From Polytrichum commune (taxonomy: Eukaryota > Streptophyta > Polytrichopsida > Polytrichales > Polytrichaceae), in assembly GCA_950295325.1 (NCBI GenBank), contig OX485805.1:11720501-11784500 (forward strand): a DNA stretch of 64,000 bases, given 5' to 3'. Position numbers and translations under genes: made by a program. This document shows, piece by piece, positions 10,499 through 23,199 of the stretch. The notes below the pieces were generated by a model. The model worked only from the letters and a program-made list of their open reading frames with translations, was not told the DNA's origin and did not search any database. Each line of letters opens with the position of its first letter. Within the stretch, counting starts at the first letter, position 1.

Positions 10499-13400
10499 TT
10501 GTACCTAGTCCGGACCTCTCCAATCCCCCCAAACAACATAGAAATAAGTGAGAGCCAAAATTTGACAATTTGACAAGCCATGCCTCTTATAACATCACTC
10601 AACCCATAGGATGGGTTTTCTTACTAATAGGAGAGGCCTAGCTTCCAAGCACACATAATGAAATCCTATATTCTATGACAAATTACCGAGCTAATACAAC
10701 TTACATGCTTAACCGGTGCCAACCTCACGTGGCACGCATGCATGCCAACCGCACACTCTTGACAACAAATATAATTGTTTTACGGTCATAGAATCCTCAT
10801 AGTAGCTATAGCTACCGGACCACCTTCACACAATGAATAATTCTCAAACATAAGTATCATTCATTTTGTGAAGAATAACCAACATAAGTGGGATCATATG
10901 CTTTGAAAATGGCCAACATTCCCGGTACTAGTGGTGCCACACCCTAATGTTGAAAAATGGTATGCTAGCTCATATTGTCCATTGGTCTTTAAAGCACATT
11001 TCCACTAGTGCAAGCACTTTGCAACGAGACCTGCTTAACACGCTTCAAGAAAAGGTTCCTCCACGAAGTTAAAAAGCAATTTTTAATAAGTGTTGTGTGC
11101 ATTGCCATACCTATTCTCGGACCTATTGATCCTCGAGCTTCAATTCCATGTAAATTGGTGCATGCGGCCTTTAGTGACCATCACATTATTTGTGCCAAGG
11201 GCCTTTGTTGCATTCGAAGGGCCCACGGGGTTTACAAAAAGGTATACCTAGCTAGTAAAGGGCCCACCGCATCACCCCCGGTCTCCCTTGAATTTTGCTG
11301 TGCAGTCCTTACAAGTAATTTAGATGCATTTATAACTATACCGATTGTCCCAATTACACTCTAACCTCCATAATATCACCCTCCCTAACGTCACTCCCTC
11401 TCTTATATCCCCAAACCCTAGGGAACATATATGCTCAGTTTAAATCTCCTTCCTCATTGTCACATTTCCCTCCCATACATCATGGGTTTTGCCATAAAGG
11501 CAATCCACCAAAGAATTCCAACCACACACTGGCATGCATCACGTTGTCATCATTGTGGTTATTGTATTATTGTATTGTTGACTTCGTGCTATTCCATAAT
11601 GGCACATGCTACACTAATTCTCTGGTATCATGCAATCCATATTAACACTACATACCTCCTTAATGTCACGTGCACGTTGGTTGCCACAAGGATGATATAA
11701 TTAGGGAGGTCAGAATGTAGTTCGTGTTGCTATTTGGAGTTACGCAACGCTGTAATTATTTAATGAGAATGTACTATGTTACCAAGCAAAGTCATTTCTG
11801 TTCTATAATGACCAAACAACCTATAGAACTTTCGTGAGTAAAGTTGGAACTTATGAGTAAAACGTTATTGCACTGCATAACTTCGAATAGTAACACACAC
11901 TGAATGTAGTGAAGTCCATAGATCTTGGTGTTAACACCACCAGAAGGTAGATGGGTCTTGCATGTTATCTTTGTCGACTAGGTTACTCCTCCTAGGATAT
12001 GAAACACATGATTAGAACGAAATGATTAGCAAATCCAAATAGTGGGTGTATCCGTACTCATAATTTTTGGAGCTTATATGAACATCTTATTTGTTATCAA
12101 AGTAAAGATCCTTGTGCTCTTTACACAATCATATGGGTCACACTATTGAACCTAGAATGATTATCATATTTCAAACATGTAGTCTAATCTATTTTAAACA
12201 CATGTGTTTTCGGAACCACACCCAACTACATACCACTCACATATAACTATCCGATTAAGATAAATAATTGGTTTAGGCACGTGTACCTTAGAATGGCCCA
12301 TGCCTTAACCCCGCAACACCTCCTTCTAACACAATAGATTCATAGAGTAACTAATTTGACCCCAAAAACAAGAAAAATCCTTTAAGGATTCCCGGATGGA
12401 AGGATTGGTAGTCACTAATCACGTCACCCATAACAATCACCCATAATGTTGCGTGTAAGTTAAAAGTTACAAATCGGTTGTGTGGTTTTCTCAAGGTTAA
12501 AAAATGGACGAGAATGAATGAGACGTACGTTCATACACATCAATTCCCAACGGTCTTTTGGAGGTGGGCCTTTTACGTAGTAAACCTAGCTATGCACCTA
12601 TATATGTGTGTTACGTACTTTACACATAAAACAAACAAGGGCATTTAAAGAAAGCTTGTAACTAGCACCTACATCCATGTGTTTGGGGTGTACAATGGGC
12701 GGTTTTGCATGGGACGACGAAGAAGGAGGAGAAGCCCCAATTCCTAGGCAACTTAGTTCCCCGAGAAAGGAGGCATTGATGCCGAGTGTGGGCCAACCCG
12801 AATTATGGTGATGCTCCAAGGAATTGTAACAAATCCCTTGAGTTGCACAAACTTCAACTTATCAAGCCCCGTTGTGGCACGTGAGTCTCTCTTTCTTGGG
12901 TTTCCCCTCCATCGTGGTCACCGTACCTTGGAAATCGTGTCACCGTTTTGATCCCGGGCTCCTAATTTTTTGCGACGCGAACATGGACTTCCGGTGGAGT
13001 GATGACTAGTGAAACATCGACACATTGCATTTTTGTTATAGATATGAAGTGGTTACTAGTGCACATTATGTAATTGCTTAAACTCTAGGGCAAACAATAC
13101 GTGGCAGCCATGTAAGTTGAAGGTGAGCACATTTGTCATACCTTAATTGCTCGGCACCCAAGGGACCATTTTTGGTTTTTCCTTCACCTTCGCAAGTCAG
13201 TCGGGGGGGGGGGGGTTCAAAGGGAGTTCTGTGTGGTTGGATTTTTTTTAGGGTAGCGTGAAGGCTTGACGTTTAGTTAAGCATAGGCCCCATCTCATCA
13301 TGAAGCCAATTGTTTATTTTGTTTAAGGGTTGTCAAAGCTAAGCATCTCAAAAGATATTGACATTTTTTGAACCACATGAAGCTTTTTTTTCTTGCAATT

Positions 13401-13740
13401 TCATATGATACACTATTCTCATGTTTGGCAAAACAATGATGAAGAATTGTACCAAATTAATTATAAGCATGATGTGTTTTCCAATGATAACCATTTTGTA
13501 ATGCCTAGATATACACTATAAACTTTATTCTAAGCACTAACTTAAATATTTTTTGCACGGATCCTTTACGAACAACTTTGTCTTAAGAAGTTTCATGTTT
13601 CATAGAGAGGAACATAACTTTCATGATAGATTCATAAATTGCTCAAAATCCTCATGTGTTTGGTGTTAGAGCCAAAACATTTTTTTAAACATTTGAGTTG
13701 ATTTGACTTTGGAATTAGCATCAAAAACCTCAGTTCAATC
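10499..13740. other. AT-rich intergenic stretch, no gene recognised
   Basis: No protein with a recognisable motif is encoded. The longest open segments (118 codons at 11008-11364 plus; 89 codons at 11431-11700 plus; 73 codons at 12598-12819 minus) show no domain and no splice-supported continuation. A 13-base run of G lies at 13203-13215. Confidence 0.5.
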
Positions 13741-13749
13741 TAGTAAAAT

Positions 13750-14858
13750 TTGGTGTTATTGATTCTATTTGTCTTGCTCAATACTACTTGTAAACCTCAA
13801 CAAAATAAAACACCAACATTCCTTCACAAAGTTAAAGCCCACAAATACATCGAGGGAAATGAAAGAGCACATGTACTAGCCAAACATGGTGCAGACAGAC
13901 AAAAAACATACATGACAAAACTACATCACAATGCCCATAGTACCCCTTATTGGCTATAGAAACAAAATAAGATAACCATGACAACCATTCAAAGATCCCA
14001 ATAGAGACTTCCAAAAATATCTAAAAGAAAAATAACTAAAACAACGGAAAGATAACGCTATAACTTCAAATACATAGACAAATGGGTCAATAATGAAGAT
14101 ATATACCTAATATATTATTATTATTTTGGGAAAGTATAGAAACAACGGATGCAAAAATCTCACAATTAGTAAAATTTAGGTTTGGATAATACATAACTTC
14201 TTTGGCTTACAAGACACACATCCATTAAATGTCCAACATGCCATGCCCAATCAATAGATACATGGCCACATCTACTTCTCACATGTAAGGAATAAAACAT
14301 TCACAAAATGAGAATAAAAAGGCACAACAATGCAGTTTGGGAACTACATAAAATGTTCATGAGCAATAAAAAGACAAGATGCTTCAATTTAATAAATGCT
14401 AGAAAAAAGTCAAAATAAAACTTCTGAAAATATAGTAACTCCTTGGCTACTCCCATGCACATGCCCCACACAACCATGCCAATGTAATGCAAAACTCCGC
14501 CTGGCATACTACTAGTACTAAACCATCCACATGATGCACCACACCCAACAAAACCCTAATACAAGTCATGGAATTCACATACTTTCACGATAGGTTCCCA
14601 CCGGAAAGTATTTCAAACAAACACACGTAATATGAACCCCTCATGAGAGACATAGCAAATAGACAATGGACAATTGCCCCCCTATTTGTAGCTATTGCCA
14701 GAGCCCGCGGAGCAATACACTTAAACATAAAACACACCCTCAATAACCAATTACATATCCAAGTTGACTTACAACTAATAAATAAAGCATTTAAAACCAT
14801 TCACACCAAAGCTATCAAATACCTTCAACACATCATACTCGCCAAAAGACGAATTTAA
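13750..14858 (+). pseudogene. Decayed LINE (non-LTR retrotransposon) ORF2 3' region
   Basis: Three landmarks of a plant LINE polyprotein occur in order. First, the end of an RNase H domain at 13820-13960, with LHKVKAHKYIEGNERAHVLAKHGAD (here split: LHKVKAH, then EGNERAHVLAKHGAD). Second, a zf-RVT-like knuckle at 14230-14289 with C-X2-C-X9-H-X4-C spacing (CPTC...DTWPHLLLTC), followed after a stop by RIKRHNNAVWELHK. Third, a C-terminal tail at 14643-14858 ending ILAKRRI. Stops and frame changes separate them, so the copy is dead. The reverse transcriptase and endonuclease parts are not visible upstream, indicating a truncated or heavily decayed copy. The order and the residues are seen directly; the clade is not determined. 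Confidence 0.6.
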
Positions 14859-15243
14859 AACAAACAAACAAACATTACCAATATTACCATAAACCCAAGT
14901 ATCAAACACTTAGCTCATAATATGAAATAATACCATAAGACTTAAATACAGGGGCCACACATGAATTAAACCCAAACCACCTAATACCAACCCCTTCGAC
15001 TTCTCACACTATACCCCAACTTAAAGGAGTGATCATCCAACACACAATCGTACAAAAGTAATCAAAATATTAATCTTATTTATTTCTTATACCTTATTAC
15101 TTTTGTAGCTGTAGAGTCTACCCTTGAAAGGGGGCATCAAGAGTAGCATACACCATCTTGGTCATGGTGGCCACAATGATAGCACTCCCCCCAACAAACT
15201 CTTCATTCACATTGGTCAAAGTTCCTCCTCCTCTCTCTATAAA

Positions 15244-15602
15244 CCTCCCGTGTAGTGTCACCAACACTAAACCTAACAATATTTGTCATTCTTTGTAGAT
15301 AGTTTTGAGCATTGTGGATTTATACAGTGTTGCAACTATGGTCACTTACTAAGTGATTTTCCATCCAATTTTCAATCATTCGTGACAATATCTCAATATA
15401 GAAAGGATGGGATGCAAAATATAACAAAAGTGGGTGAATTAAGGGCATAGGTTATAGGGAAACTATATGTGGCACTTTGATTGAAGCACAAAAAACATGT
15501 TGGGATTTGTAAGCTTATTCATAAGAAGTGTCATGTTATAAAAATTACCACAATGAGATATAATACCATGTGACACTTAATAAAATGTTTATTTTAGTGT
15601 AG
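15244..15602. repeat. MITE-like family C copy
   Basis: Parallel to 6680-7005: TAGTGTCACCAACACTAAACCTAACA, GTTGCAACTATGGTCACTTACTAAGTG, AAAGTGGGTGAATTAAGG and TTATTCATAAGAAGTGTCA occur in the same order with small indels. The right end reads TATTTTAGTGTA. Non-coding. Confidence 0.4.
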
Positions 15603-18600
15603 CATATCATTGAAGTTATGGATTAAAGGTGTTGTGGAAAAACAAAAAGGCATTCTAGTCAAGTTGAAGATTGAATTTGGAGCAAAAGACTTTGAGTTCC
15701 TCCATGAATAAAGGTAGAATGGAGAAATGAACCCAAAATTATGTAGATACTCTCTAAGGCCAAGAGGTAATTGTTGCAGACAATTACACCTCACACCCAT
15801 CCATGTTGTAAAAACTTGACCTCCATATCTTTGTGGTTGATTCATCTACATCAAATGTGTGTGACTAGACTAATTTGGGGTCCACTTCCATATTTTAGGG
15901 TTATTATAGTAGATGAACGAGGGGTCCATTACACTCACATCAAGTGTTGTTGTCTTCAATGAGAGAGGTTCATATTAAAACCAAATGTAATGTATCATGA
16001 TGGTTGTATGTGGGTATATAATGAAATGGAGTAAAATTGTTTTAAAACTTAGGAAACCAAAAAAAACTACACGGGATAAGAAGTACATGAAGATGGTTTC
16101 AAAAAAGCTAATTTTCTAGAGTGATGGCATGTAATGGTCTCAATAAGGGGCTTACCATATTACGGCAATTGGGGTTCCGTGATGTGGACTATAGTTCCGG
16201 CAACTTTTCAAAGCAAATGCTTACATCTCATCACTTTGCCAATGGTCATGTACCACACTACCGGCAATTTAGCACCACACAAACTTCCAGGGAAAAACCA
16301 AGGGCAGTTCATCGTGAGGAAGCACTCCAATTTTCAAAGCCACGTTGTTCTTATCTCCCGTCTGTGTGGTACCCATTAGGGCAGCGGCAGTTGCAGCCAA
16401 CCAATCACTACCACCACCAAAATTTAAGGGCATATAGTGGGGTAAGCCCCTAAGATATGGGCTAATATCACGATGCATTATCATAGGTTGCCATGAGAGT
16501 GCAATTTTCCGCGGAACCCTCAAAAAAGAAGCCCAATGGTCACCCCATGTAAATCGACCTGGTAATGACAAGATCTAGTGTTTCAAAAAATTACTGCCTT
16601 CATTGTTGAACGAAGTGACTTTAATTATATTTTATTGGGAATCATTAGGGATGCTAAAAAAATAGTTATTTGATCTTGTAACAATTTACAAGCTAAGGAC
16701 CACTTCACACATGAGCCAAGAGCCGTGACCATGAAATTGTGAGAGCCCGAAAGAATGTGTCTAAAGGCCATCCCAAGACACCTCCAAAATCATGTAGTGT
16801 GATCACGGATCCTCAAGTGTAGTGTGAAGTCATATGTGACTGGGCCCTCAACCTAATAATATTTCAATGAATTTCTATTTATGCGGGTCCTCACACATAA
16901 TAAAATATAATAAATCAACGGTTGTGAGCATTCAGAGTGCCATGGTCTCCCGGTTTTGTGTTGGGCCTACCGCCAAGAGGTGGTTTTTGAAAATAGTCCA
17001 AGTGACCATGGAACATGATCCATTTGATGTTGTAGTTAGGTTTTTGCTATGACTTAAAACAACAAACCTAGGGAGCTAAGTCTTAAGGAAGACTAAGCTA
17101 GTGTCTATAAGGGTTAATGTCACATTGGATTAAGTATTACAATAACAACCCAAGGCTTTTCCTTTCTCATTCCTTCTTTGTTATACTTATTCTCCACTCT
17201 TATGGTTCATTGGTGTTTTCTCTGTCGTGAGTGATTATGTCCTATCTTAAGGGAATTCTCTATCACTCTATGTCTTTGACCTATTTTAGTCGTGAAGCTC
17301 AAAAGCTTGGCAAGTGGTCAATGACAATTTGTCAGGACAAAAGTCCGGGGTAATGTCTTTCTGTAACCGCATAGTCTTGAAAATGCCATGAATGGAACTT
17401 GCAACGTTCTTAGATTAACTTATTGTTAACAACTTACAATCATCATGAATGTTTTCACATGACTCAAGTCACCACCTTCATCTTCAATCATGTGGGGACT
17501 CATCTCAAGCAATCATCCACTTGTTAACATGAAATCAACACATCAACAACTAGGCTATATTCTTCCCTTAAGGCCTTAGTTTGCTTTAACCCAATAATAA
17601 CATGTGAATGGTAAAATCTTACTCCAGTAGGGTAATCTCTTCTTCTCGGGAAGGTAACGTCTTGGTAGCCTATAGCATGCCCCTAGTCCTTCCATGACCT
17701 ACGCTGGCAATTCGCCCAACTTTTTCTTTTTCTCTTTCTACTCTCGGCTAATAGCCAGTGAAGTAACGGCACTTGCCCAGGCAATGGCCCCTCTCTGTAA
17801 TCTCAATGTCAACCTCTCTCGGTAAAGGCTATCGCCCTCTCAGTTGGCTACTAAGCATCCCTCAGGTTCTCTCAACCCCCTCTCAAGACTATGGCTCTCA
17901 ACTTTATGTACTTGGCCAATTGCTTGCAGTCACTGCTCTCGACAATTTGCCTAAATCTAAGATCATTGCTCACAAAGCCCTTTCATCATTTGCCTTCTTT
18001 TCGACAGGCTAATCATCACCCGTCAAGTCTTTTCTCAAACTATTTGCCTTCGCTGGTTTTTCTTGAAGCTATTCAGCGCCTTCGACTCTGGCCTACTATC
18101 CAAGACCTCATGCCTATGGCATTGCGACCTCGTAAGGCTCCACTACACTATTTTGCCAGCTTGCCAACACTCTTCGTCACTCTTCCGACCACTACCCTTT
18201 CTTTCACTCTCGACACTTAGTCCTCATTTGCTACATCAAACTGAGAGAAGTCTCTCTCAGGCTTATGGCCATATTCAGACTTTGGCCATTGCTAATACTC
18301 CGACATTACTCTCAAAAATCCTTTGTCCTCTTGGCTATGGATATGTCTATTTCATGCTCATGGCTATTGCCATAAATCACACAAGACAATTCTTTCATTT
18401 ATAAATATCAATTAACAACTATCAAACTTCCAGTTCAAAGACAATTGCAATTAACAACTTGTTTACTCCTCATTGTCAAAGCTTTCAAGTTAACTCAGAG
18501 TCTGAATCACTCAACTCTTTCTCATGATTCTACTTCCGCCAGCCTATTGCTTGGCATTGCCTATCGCTAAGAGTTCAACCTCAATCACTGAGTGCTCAAA

Positions 18601-18850
18601 CTTCTTACCAGCCTATTGCTTCTACGTGGAGACTACGTTTGATACTACAATGGTAAATAGCATGTCTCCTACGTTGACAGTCTCTTCCTTATTGTCGAGG
18701 GAGGGGACTAGGTGGTTAACAGTCGTAACCACTTCCTAACAGCAATCGCCAGATGAAACACTTCAGAATTTTTTTAAAAAAATGGCCCTATTCAAACAGG
18801 CGATGGCCAAAAAATGATTCTACAAATGCCATGTAGGAATCCATGTAGAC
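15603..18850. other. Repeat-like stretch without recognised gene
   Basis: Unique-looking AT-rich DNA, then (17.7-18.7 kb) a C/T-rich region with recurring TTGGCC, TATGGC and CTCTC words. Three overlapping plus-strand frames of 79-113 codons there arise from the low stop density of the C-rich sequence and share no domain. At about 16690-16855, ends resembling GACCACTTCACAC / AGTGTGAAGTCATATG suggest another small TIR element, which is not firmly bounded. Confidence 0.4.
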
Positions 18851-18858
18851 TGTACATC

Positions 18859-19282
18859 AAAGCCCAACATTGGGCGCCCATGCCCATGCCCATACCCACC
18901 CATGCCCATGGGTTTTGGGTGGGCATGGGTGCAATATTATTGTTCATGGGCGGGCATGGGTGGGCATGGCTGAGCTATTATTGTTCATGGGTGGGCATGG
19001 GTGGGCATGGCTGTGATATTATTGTTCATGGGTGGGTATGGGTGGGGCACAATTGCACAATTACACAATTACACAATACACATTACATAATTTTTGAATA
19101 CATGGGCGCAATTTGAATAGCATGGGTGGGCATGGGTGGGCACATGTCATGCTATGTGTGGGCATGGGTGGGCATGGGTGCACACATGTCATGCTATGGG
19201 TGGGCATGGGTGGGCATAGGTCGCTGCTGATGGGCATGGTCTGGGTATGGGTGCAATTAGAAAGGAAAATGTTGGGCTCTGC
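18859..19282. mobile_element. hAT-type non-autonomous element with 8-bp target duplication
   Basis: The direct repeat TGTACATC flanks the element (18851-18858 and 19283-19290). Eight bp is the hAT duplication length. Ends read AAAGCCCAACATT and AATGTTGGGCTCTGC, imperfect inverted repeats. The interior is packed with GGGTGGGCATGG words. No transposase is present, so it would depend on an autonomous hAT. The 79-100 codon frames on both strands are products of the repeats. Confidence 0.6.
18900..19225. repeat. Minisatellite of CATGGGTGGGCATGG units inside the hAT-type element
   Basis: Two blocks. The first has about three units of 41 bp of the form TTCATGGGTGGGCATGGG plus GGGCATGGCTGTGATATTATTG (18940-19050). 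The second has about three units of 40-41 bp with GGGCACATGTCATGCTATG between the GGGCATGGGT words (19118-19220). The start (18880-18915) holds the same words in inverse orientation (CCCATGCCCAT), so the array can form hairpins with the left end. Confidence 0.6.
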
Positions 19283-20187
19283 TGTACATCCATCTTGCAC
19301 TCACTTACTCCGTTGGTCCCTCAAGCGTGGTGTGAAGTGAACTTGGACCGGCTCCACCTTTCCCACCAATGAGAGTGCTTAAAGTGTACTGGTCACGGGC
19401 TCTCAGTCTTGTAAGTGAAGTGGCCCTAAACTTCTGTCTAAGCCATGAACCATCCTCCTATGGGCTATTGGAGAGGTCAAACCACAAGCAACTGTTAGAA
19501 GGTGGAGATGGATTTTGTTATGTCTTGCAAGTGCATGTGTGGGCAAAGGGATCAAAAATCCATTTTGGGACATGCACTCATCCATTTTTGTGAAGGCGAT
19601 CATGATACAAATCACAAGTCCTTTTTATACATTAAGACACAATGAGACTGGACTAGGTTTTCCTTTTTTATTTCCGCTCCGTGGAATACAATCCGAAACA
19701 TCAAAATCCATTCCCATCTTGCTAATTAGTATCGAGAACCTCCGGGTACAAGTGGAAATTCCAAAGAAATGATCATAATGCATTAATAGGACATTGAAAC
19801 ATTATTGCAATTTGACATTGCAACCATAAATCATCATCACAACTATATTATTTGTAATTCACATAGGCTGAACAGTAGGGTTTGCCCCAAGATGGTATGG
19901 ATGGGCATGTATTGACACACCTAAGTACACAAGGGTGCATTGAGGACCAACATTACAACAATATTTGGATTCATATATTTTGCTTAGAGTGGTTCTCACC
20001 CAATTTTATTCCTAATTGTGCACAACGCCCTTAGAGGCCCCTTATTGGAAGAAACTCCTCCCACTGCATTCAGGTGGGGCTCCCCAATAACAATCTTTTT
20101 CTTTTTCTTTTTCTCACGAGTGTTGGAGGTGATATATCTAAACATGGACAATCTCACTTCAAACTTCTTAGGTTAATCAAAAACTTG

Positions 20188-23100
20188 TAAGGCCTTAACC
20201 CATATCCCATGGAAACTCCAAGGTTAAGTTGCCTAAGGTCAAAATAATACTCGGATGAGTGACCTTTCTAGCAGTTGATTCCCAGTGCACCTTACCACTT
20301 ATGATCTACCCAATCATAATGGGGGTGTCTTGGTGTCTTGGGTATTTTCAACCAACCATGTGGGAAACTAGGGGTTTGCCCTTGGGGAGATCGGTATTAG
20401 CCAACTTGTCCGTGCTTGTTCAAGATGTTTACCTTCGAAAGAAGGCAGTAGTCATTGGGACCCTATAATTCTCGTAATGCATGTTCATGATTACATATAG
20501 ACTTAGATCAACTTGAAAATGAAGCAACACCTAATTTACATTGGTGAGAACATTGGAGTCGTCTTTCTTTCCTTTCATTCTATCTTTTCGGAAATTGTAA
20601 CTGAATTGTCAACATCGCCTTTATTTCTTGCATGGTTGGTCTCAATCAAGATAGTCCGAATGATATTGCAATGCTAGTGGTCTTTAGATCGGTGTGGGTG
20701 AATCTATTTCTAATTTGGGCATTATCTTAGTACTTAATCACACACCCTCGAGCTAATGCACTTCGATCATCCAAACGTTGGTCTTAAACTTGTGCAATGT
20801 GTAGGATATTATGAAGGGTGATTCCATCAAGAAAAATCCTTCATCCATCCCATCCTCCTAATGTAGTATAATCATTTTTTTCCAAAGTAGGCTTCATTAA
20901 GAAACCTTGACTTTGAGAGGTTCTCTATGTCTCGTGTATGACCTAAATTCCTTGAAGTCTGTCCCAATAGGTGGGCATTAAAATCGATTATGAGGTCCAA
21001 GTGATTTTATCAAAAATACACAGAGAAAATGGTTACGAAATATAAAGACTGTGGGCTTCATGAGATCAAGCCCACATTATTCACATATATGAGGTAATAA
21101 ATGTTATATTCTCGGCATCTTAAATGTAAGGCCCATGGTCCACCAAAATCACCCGAAGGGGGGGGGGGTGTTGGGTAAAGTTATGCCATTCGACCTTGAT
21201 CACCAACTCAATTGGATTGATTGGACTTATTAGAATGTGTAGAATCGACTTGAAGAGGAAACCTTAACATGCTCACAAAATCTTGAAATCTCCAAAACTT
21301 GCCCAAAAGTCGATTTCCCAATGTGTTTCCCACATGAAAATGAATGTGAATAATCTCCGTTGCTCACGTTGTAGGCCCCAAAACTCTATCAAATGGTAAA
21401 CATAGACTAGAAAATGTGAGAACTTCAAGGAGTTACTTCTACTAACACTCAAATGCTTGCGAATGGTGGATATGCTATTGCCTATGTGTCTAATTAGGAA
21501 AGCATATAGGCTTCCTATAGAAGCATTGCGAATGCTTTGAAATCCTCACTAAGAATAATGTCCAATCTAATCATCACACCTCATATATTACACCCTTTAA
21601 ATATTCTGCACACATGTAGATCCACCTTGATTTTCTTATTCACATTTATTCTCATAGTCGATGTGGTGAAATTCCTCACATTTGATACAAAACTCATCAA
21701 GGTCGGTGGTACAAGCAAATTTTCATAATGTTGACTTTGCCAACCTTTGTATTTCATCCTAAGTGTATTCAATAATTGTGATGAAAGTGATGAGTGACAC
21801 TGGGTTGAAGAATTGAAATAGGGCACTCATGACCAATCTCTTATATTGTAAAACATGGGATGAGATCGATTCCAAGTGCGTTGCATGTTAACTAATGGTA
21901 ACCACCCTACATATTGTGCACAAGCCATACCAATTAGAAACATTAGCATGAAATAAGAACTACCATGTTTCTAATACCCAAAATCCCAGTTGAGTTGGGG
22001 CAATTTGAGATAACTCCCGTTGGCAAGGACAAATTCACGTTGTTAGAAGTTACTAAAACTCAACTTGGCCCACTCCAAAACTAGGTTGACAAGGTTTTTT
22101 TGCATAACATGTTTGCCATGTGGTTGGGTTGAGGATTGGGTTGGCTTGAAGCATTTGACAAGGGCCCCCCTCACAAGTAGGTTTGGCTTTTGAATTTGGC
22201 CAAGGCATTGTGAAGGTTGAACGGTGAAGGCAAGGGTGAAGTGTTACTACAAGGCAACCTCGAGATTGAGGAAGGTTATGCACATGAGAGGGTGGGAGCA
22301 AAGGATAGGCATATGAGAGCACAAGGATGAAGGTTAGATCACTATATTCGTTAATTTGAGACTTCTCTTGTCTCAAATTAATATATGGACCACAACAACA
22401 TGGTCTAATGTTTGGGTCGTCCTACCTATACCATCTTGATATGAGTTCTTAATAAGGTTCTTGATATGAACACCTGCTTCAAAGTATTTGCATCTTACAA
22501 CATTCTCCAAGATCTGTGTGATTTTATCTGTGTTCTTATATTTGTAACTGTCTCAAAATGCCAAAAAAATCCCAAATTAACGAATATAGTGATTTAGGCA
22601 CTTGAGAGGTTATGGTTCCTTGTATTACCCCCCCAAACCGTGCATACACACATAAACCATGGTGATCAAACAATGATGTTGTTGTTGATGGAGTAGATTT
22701 TTTATGTCCATTAAAAAAACTAGCATGATTAGGATCCTTATATAGACATTTGTTCTTCACTAGTCCACAAACCCAATATAACCTTCGAATTACGGCAACA
22801 GCTCCCTCAAAAGAAACGGGGGTTAATAAACGAGTCCAATGATGCCATTAGCGCAAATTATGGTGTTGCTTCATTTTTAAGTTAGTCTAAGTTTGTATGT
22901 AATCCCGCAATGGGCATTACAAGAATAGGGTGGGGGATATCGCTTCATTTCAAAGGTGAACAGCTTAATTTATTGTAGACAAGCAAGCCAACACATATCC
23001 CCCAAAGGACAAGCCCATGGGTTCCCACATGGTTGGTTGAAAAATGTGGTTTGCCCATGTACCCCCACTATGATTGGTTGGATCATAGGTGGTAGGGTGC

Positions 23101-23199
23101 ACTGGTAATCAAGCGTTGCGAAGGTCACCCTAGACCCATCCAAGGACAATTCTAACCTTAGGCAAAACCTTGGAGTTCCCATGGGATCATGTTAAGGCT
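20188..23199. mobile_element. 3.0-kb element with long terminal inverted repeats (Mutator-like or fold-back)
   Basis: The segment 20188-20560 reappears inverted at 22850-23199. Matches by eye include AGGCCTTAACCCATATCCCATGG against CCATGGGATCATGTTAAGGC, ACCAACCATGTGGGAAC against GTTCCCACATGGTTGGT, and AATGAAGCAACACC against GGTGTTGCTTCATT. TIRs of about 350 bp and the lack of a transposase frame in the 2.2-kb interior suggest a non-autonomous Mutator-like or fold-back element. I found no convincing 9-bp target duplication. Frames at 20259-20468 (+) and 22970-23182 (-) are the two TIRs, not genes. Confidence 0.5.
22337..22593. mobile_element. 257-bp Harbinger-like MITE inside the 3-kb element
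   Basis: Ends GATCACTATATTCGTTAATTTG and CAAATTAACGAATATAGTGAT are inverted. TTA lies at 22334-22336 and 22594-22596. It is nested in the interior of the 20188-23199 element. Confidence 0.5.

Noticed and set aside
17773-18404. Overlapping plus-strand frames of 79-113 codons
   Set aside because: C/T-rich low-complexity region with three overlapping frames and no motif.
18814-19340. Gly/Trp/His-rich and Pro/Met-rich proteins on the two strands
   Set aside because: They are translations of the GGGCATGG minisatellite in a hAT-type element.
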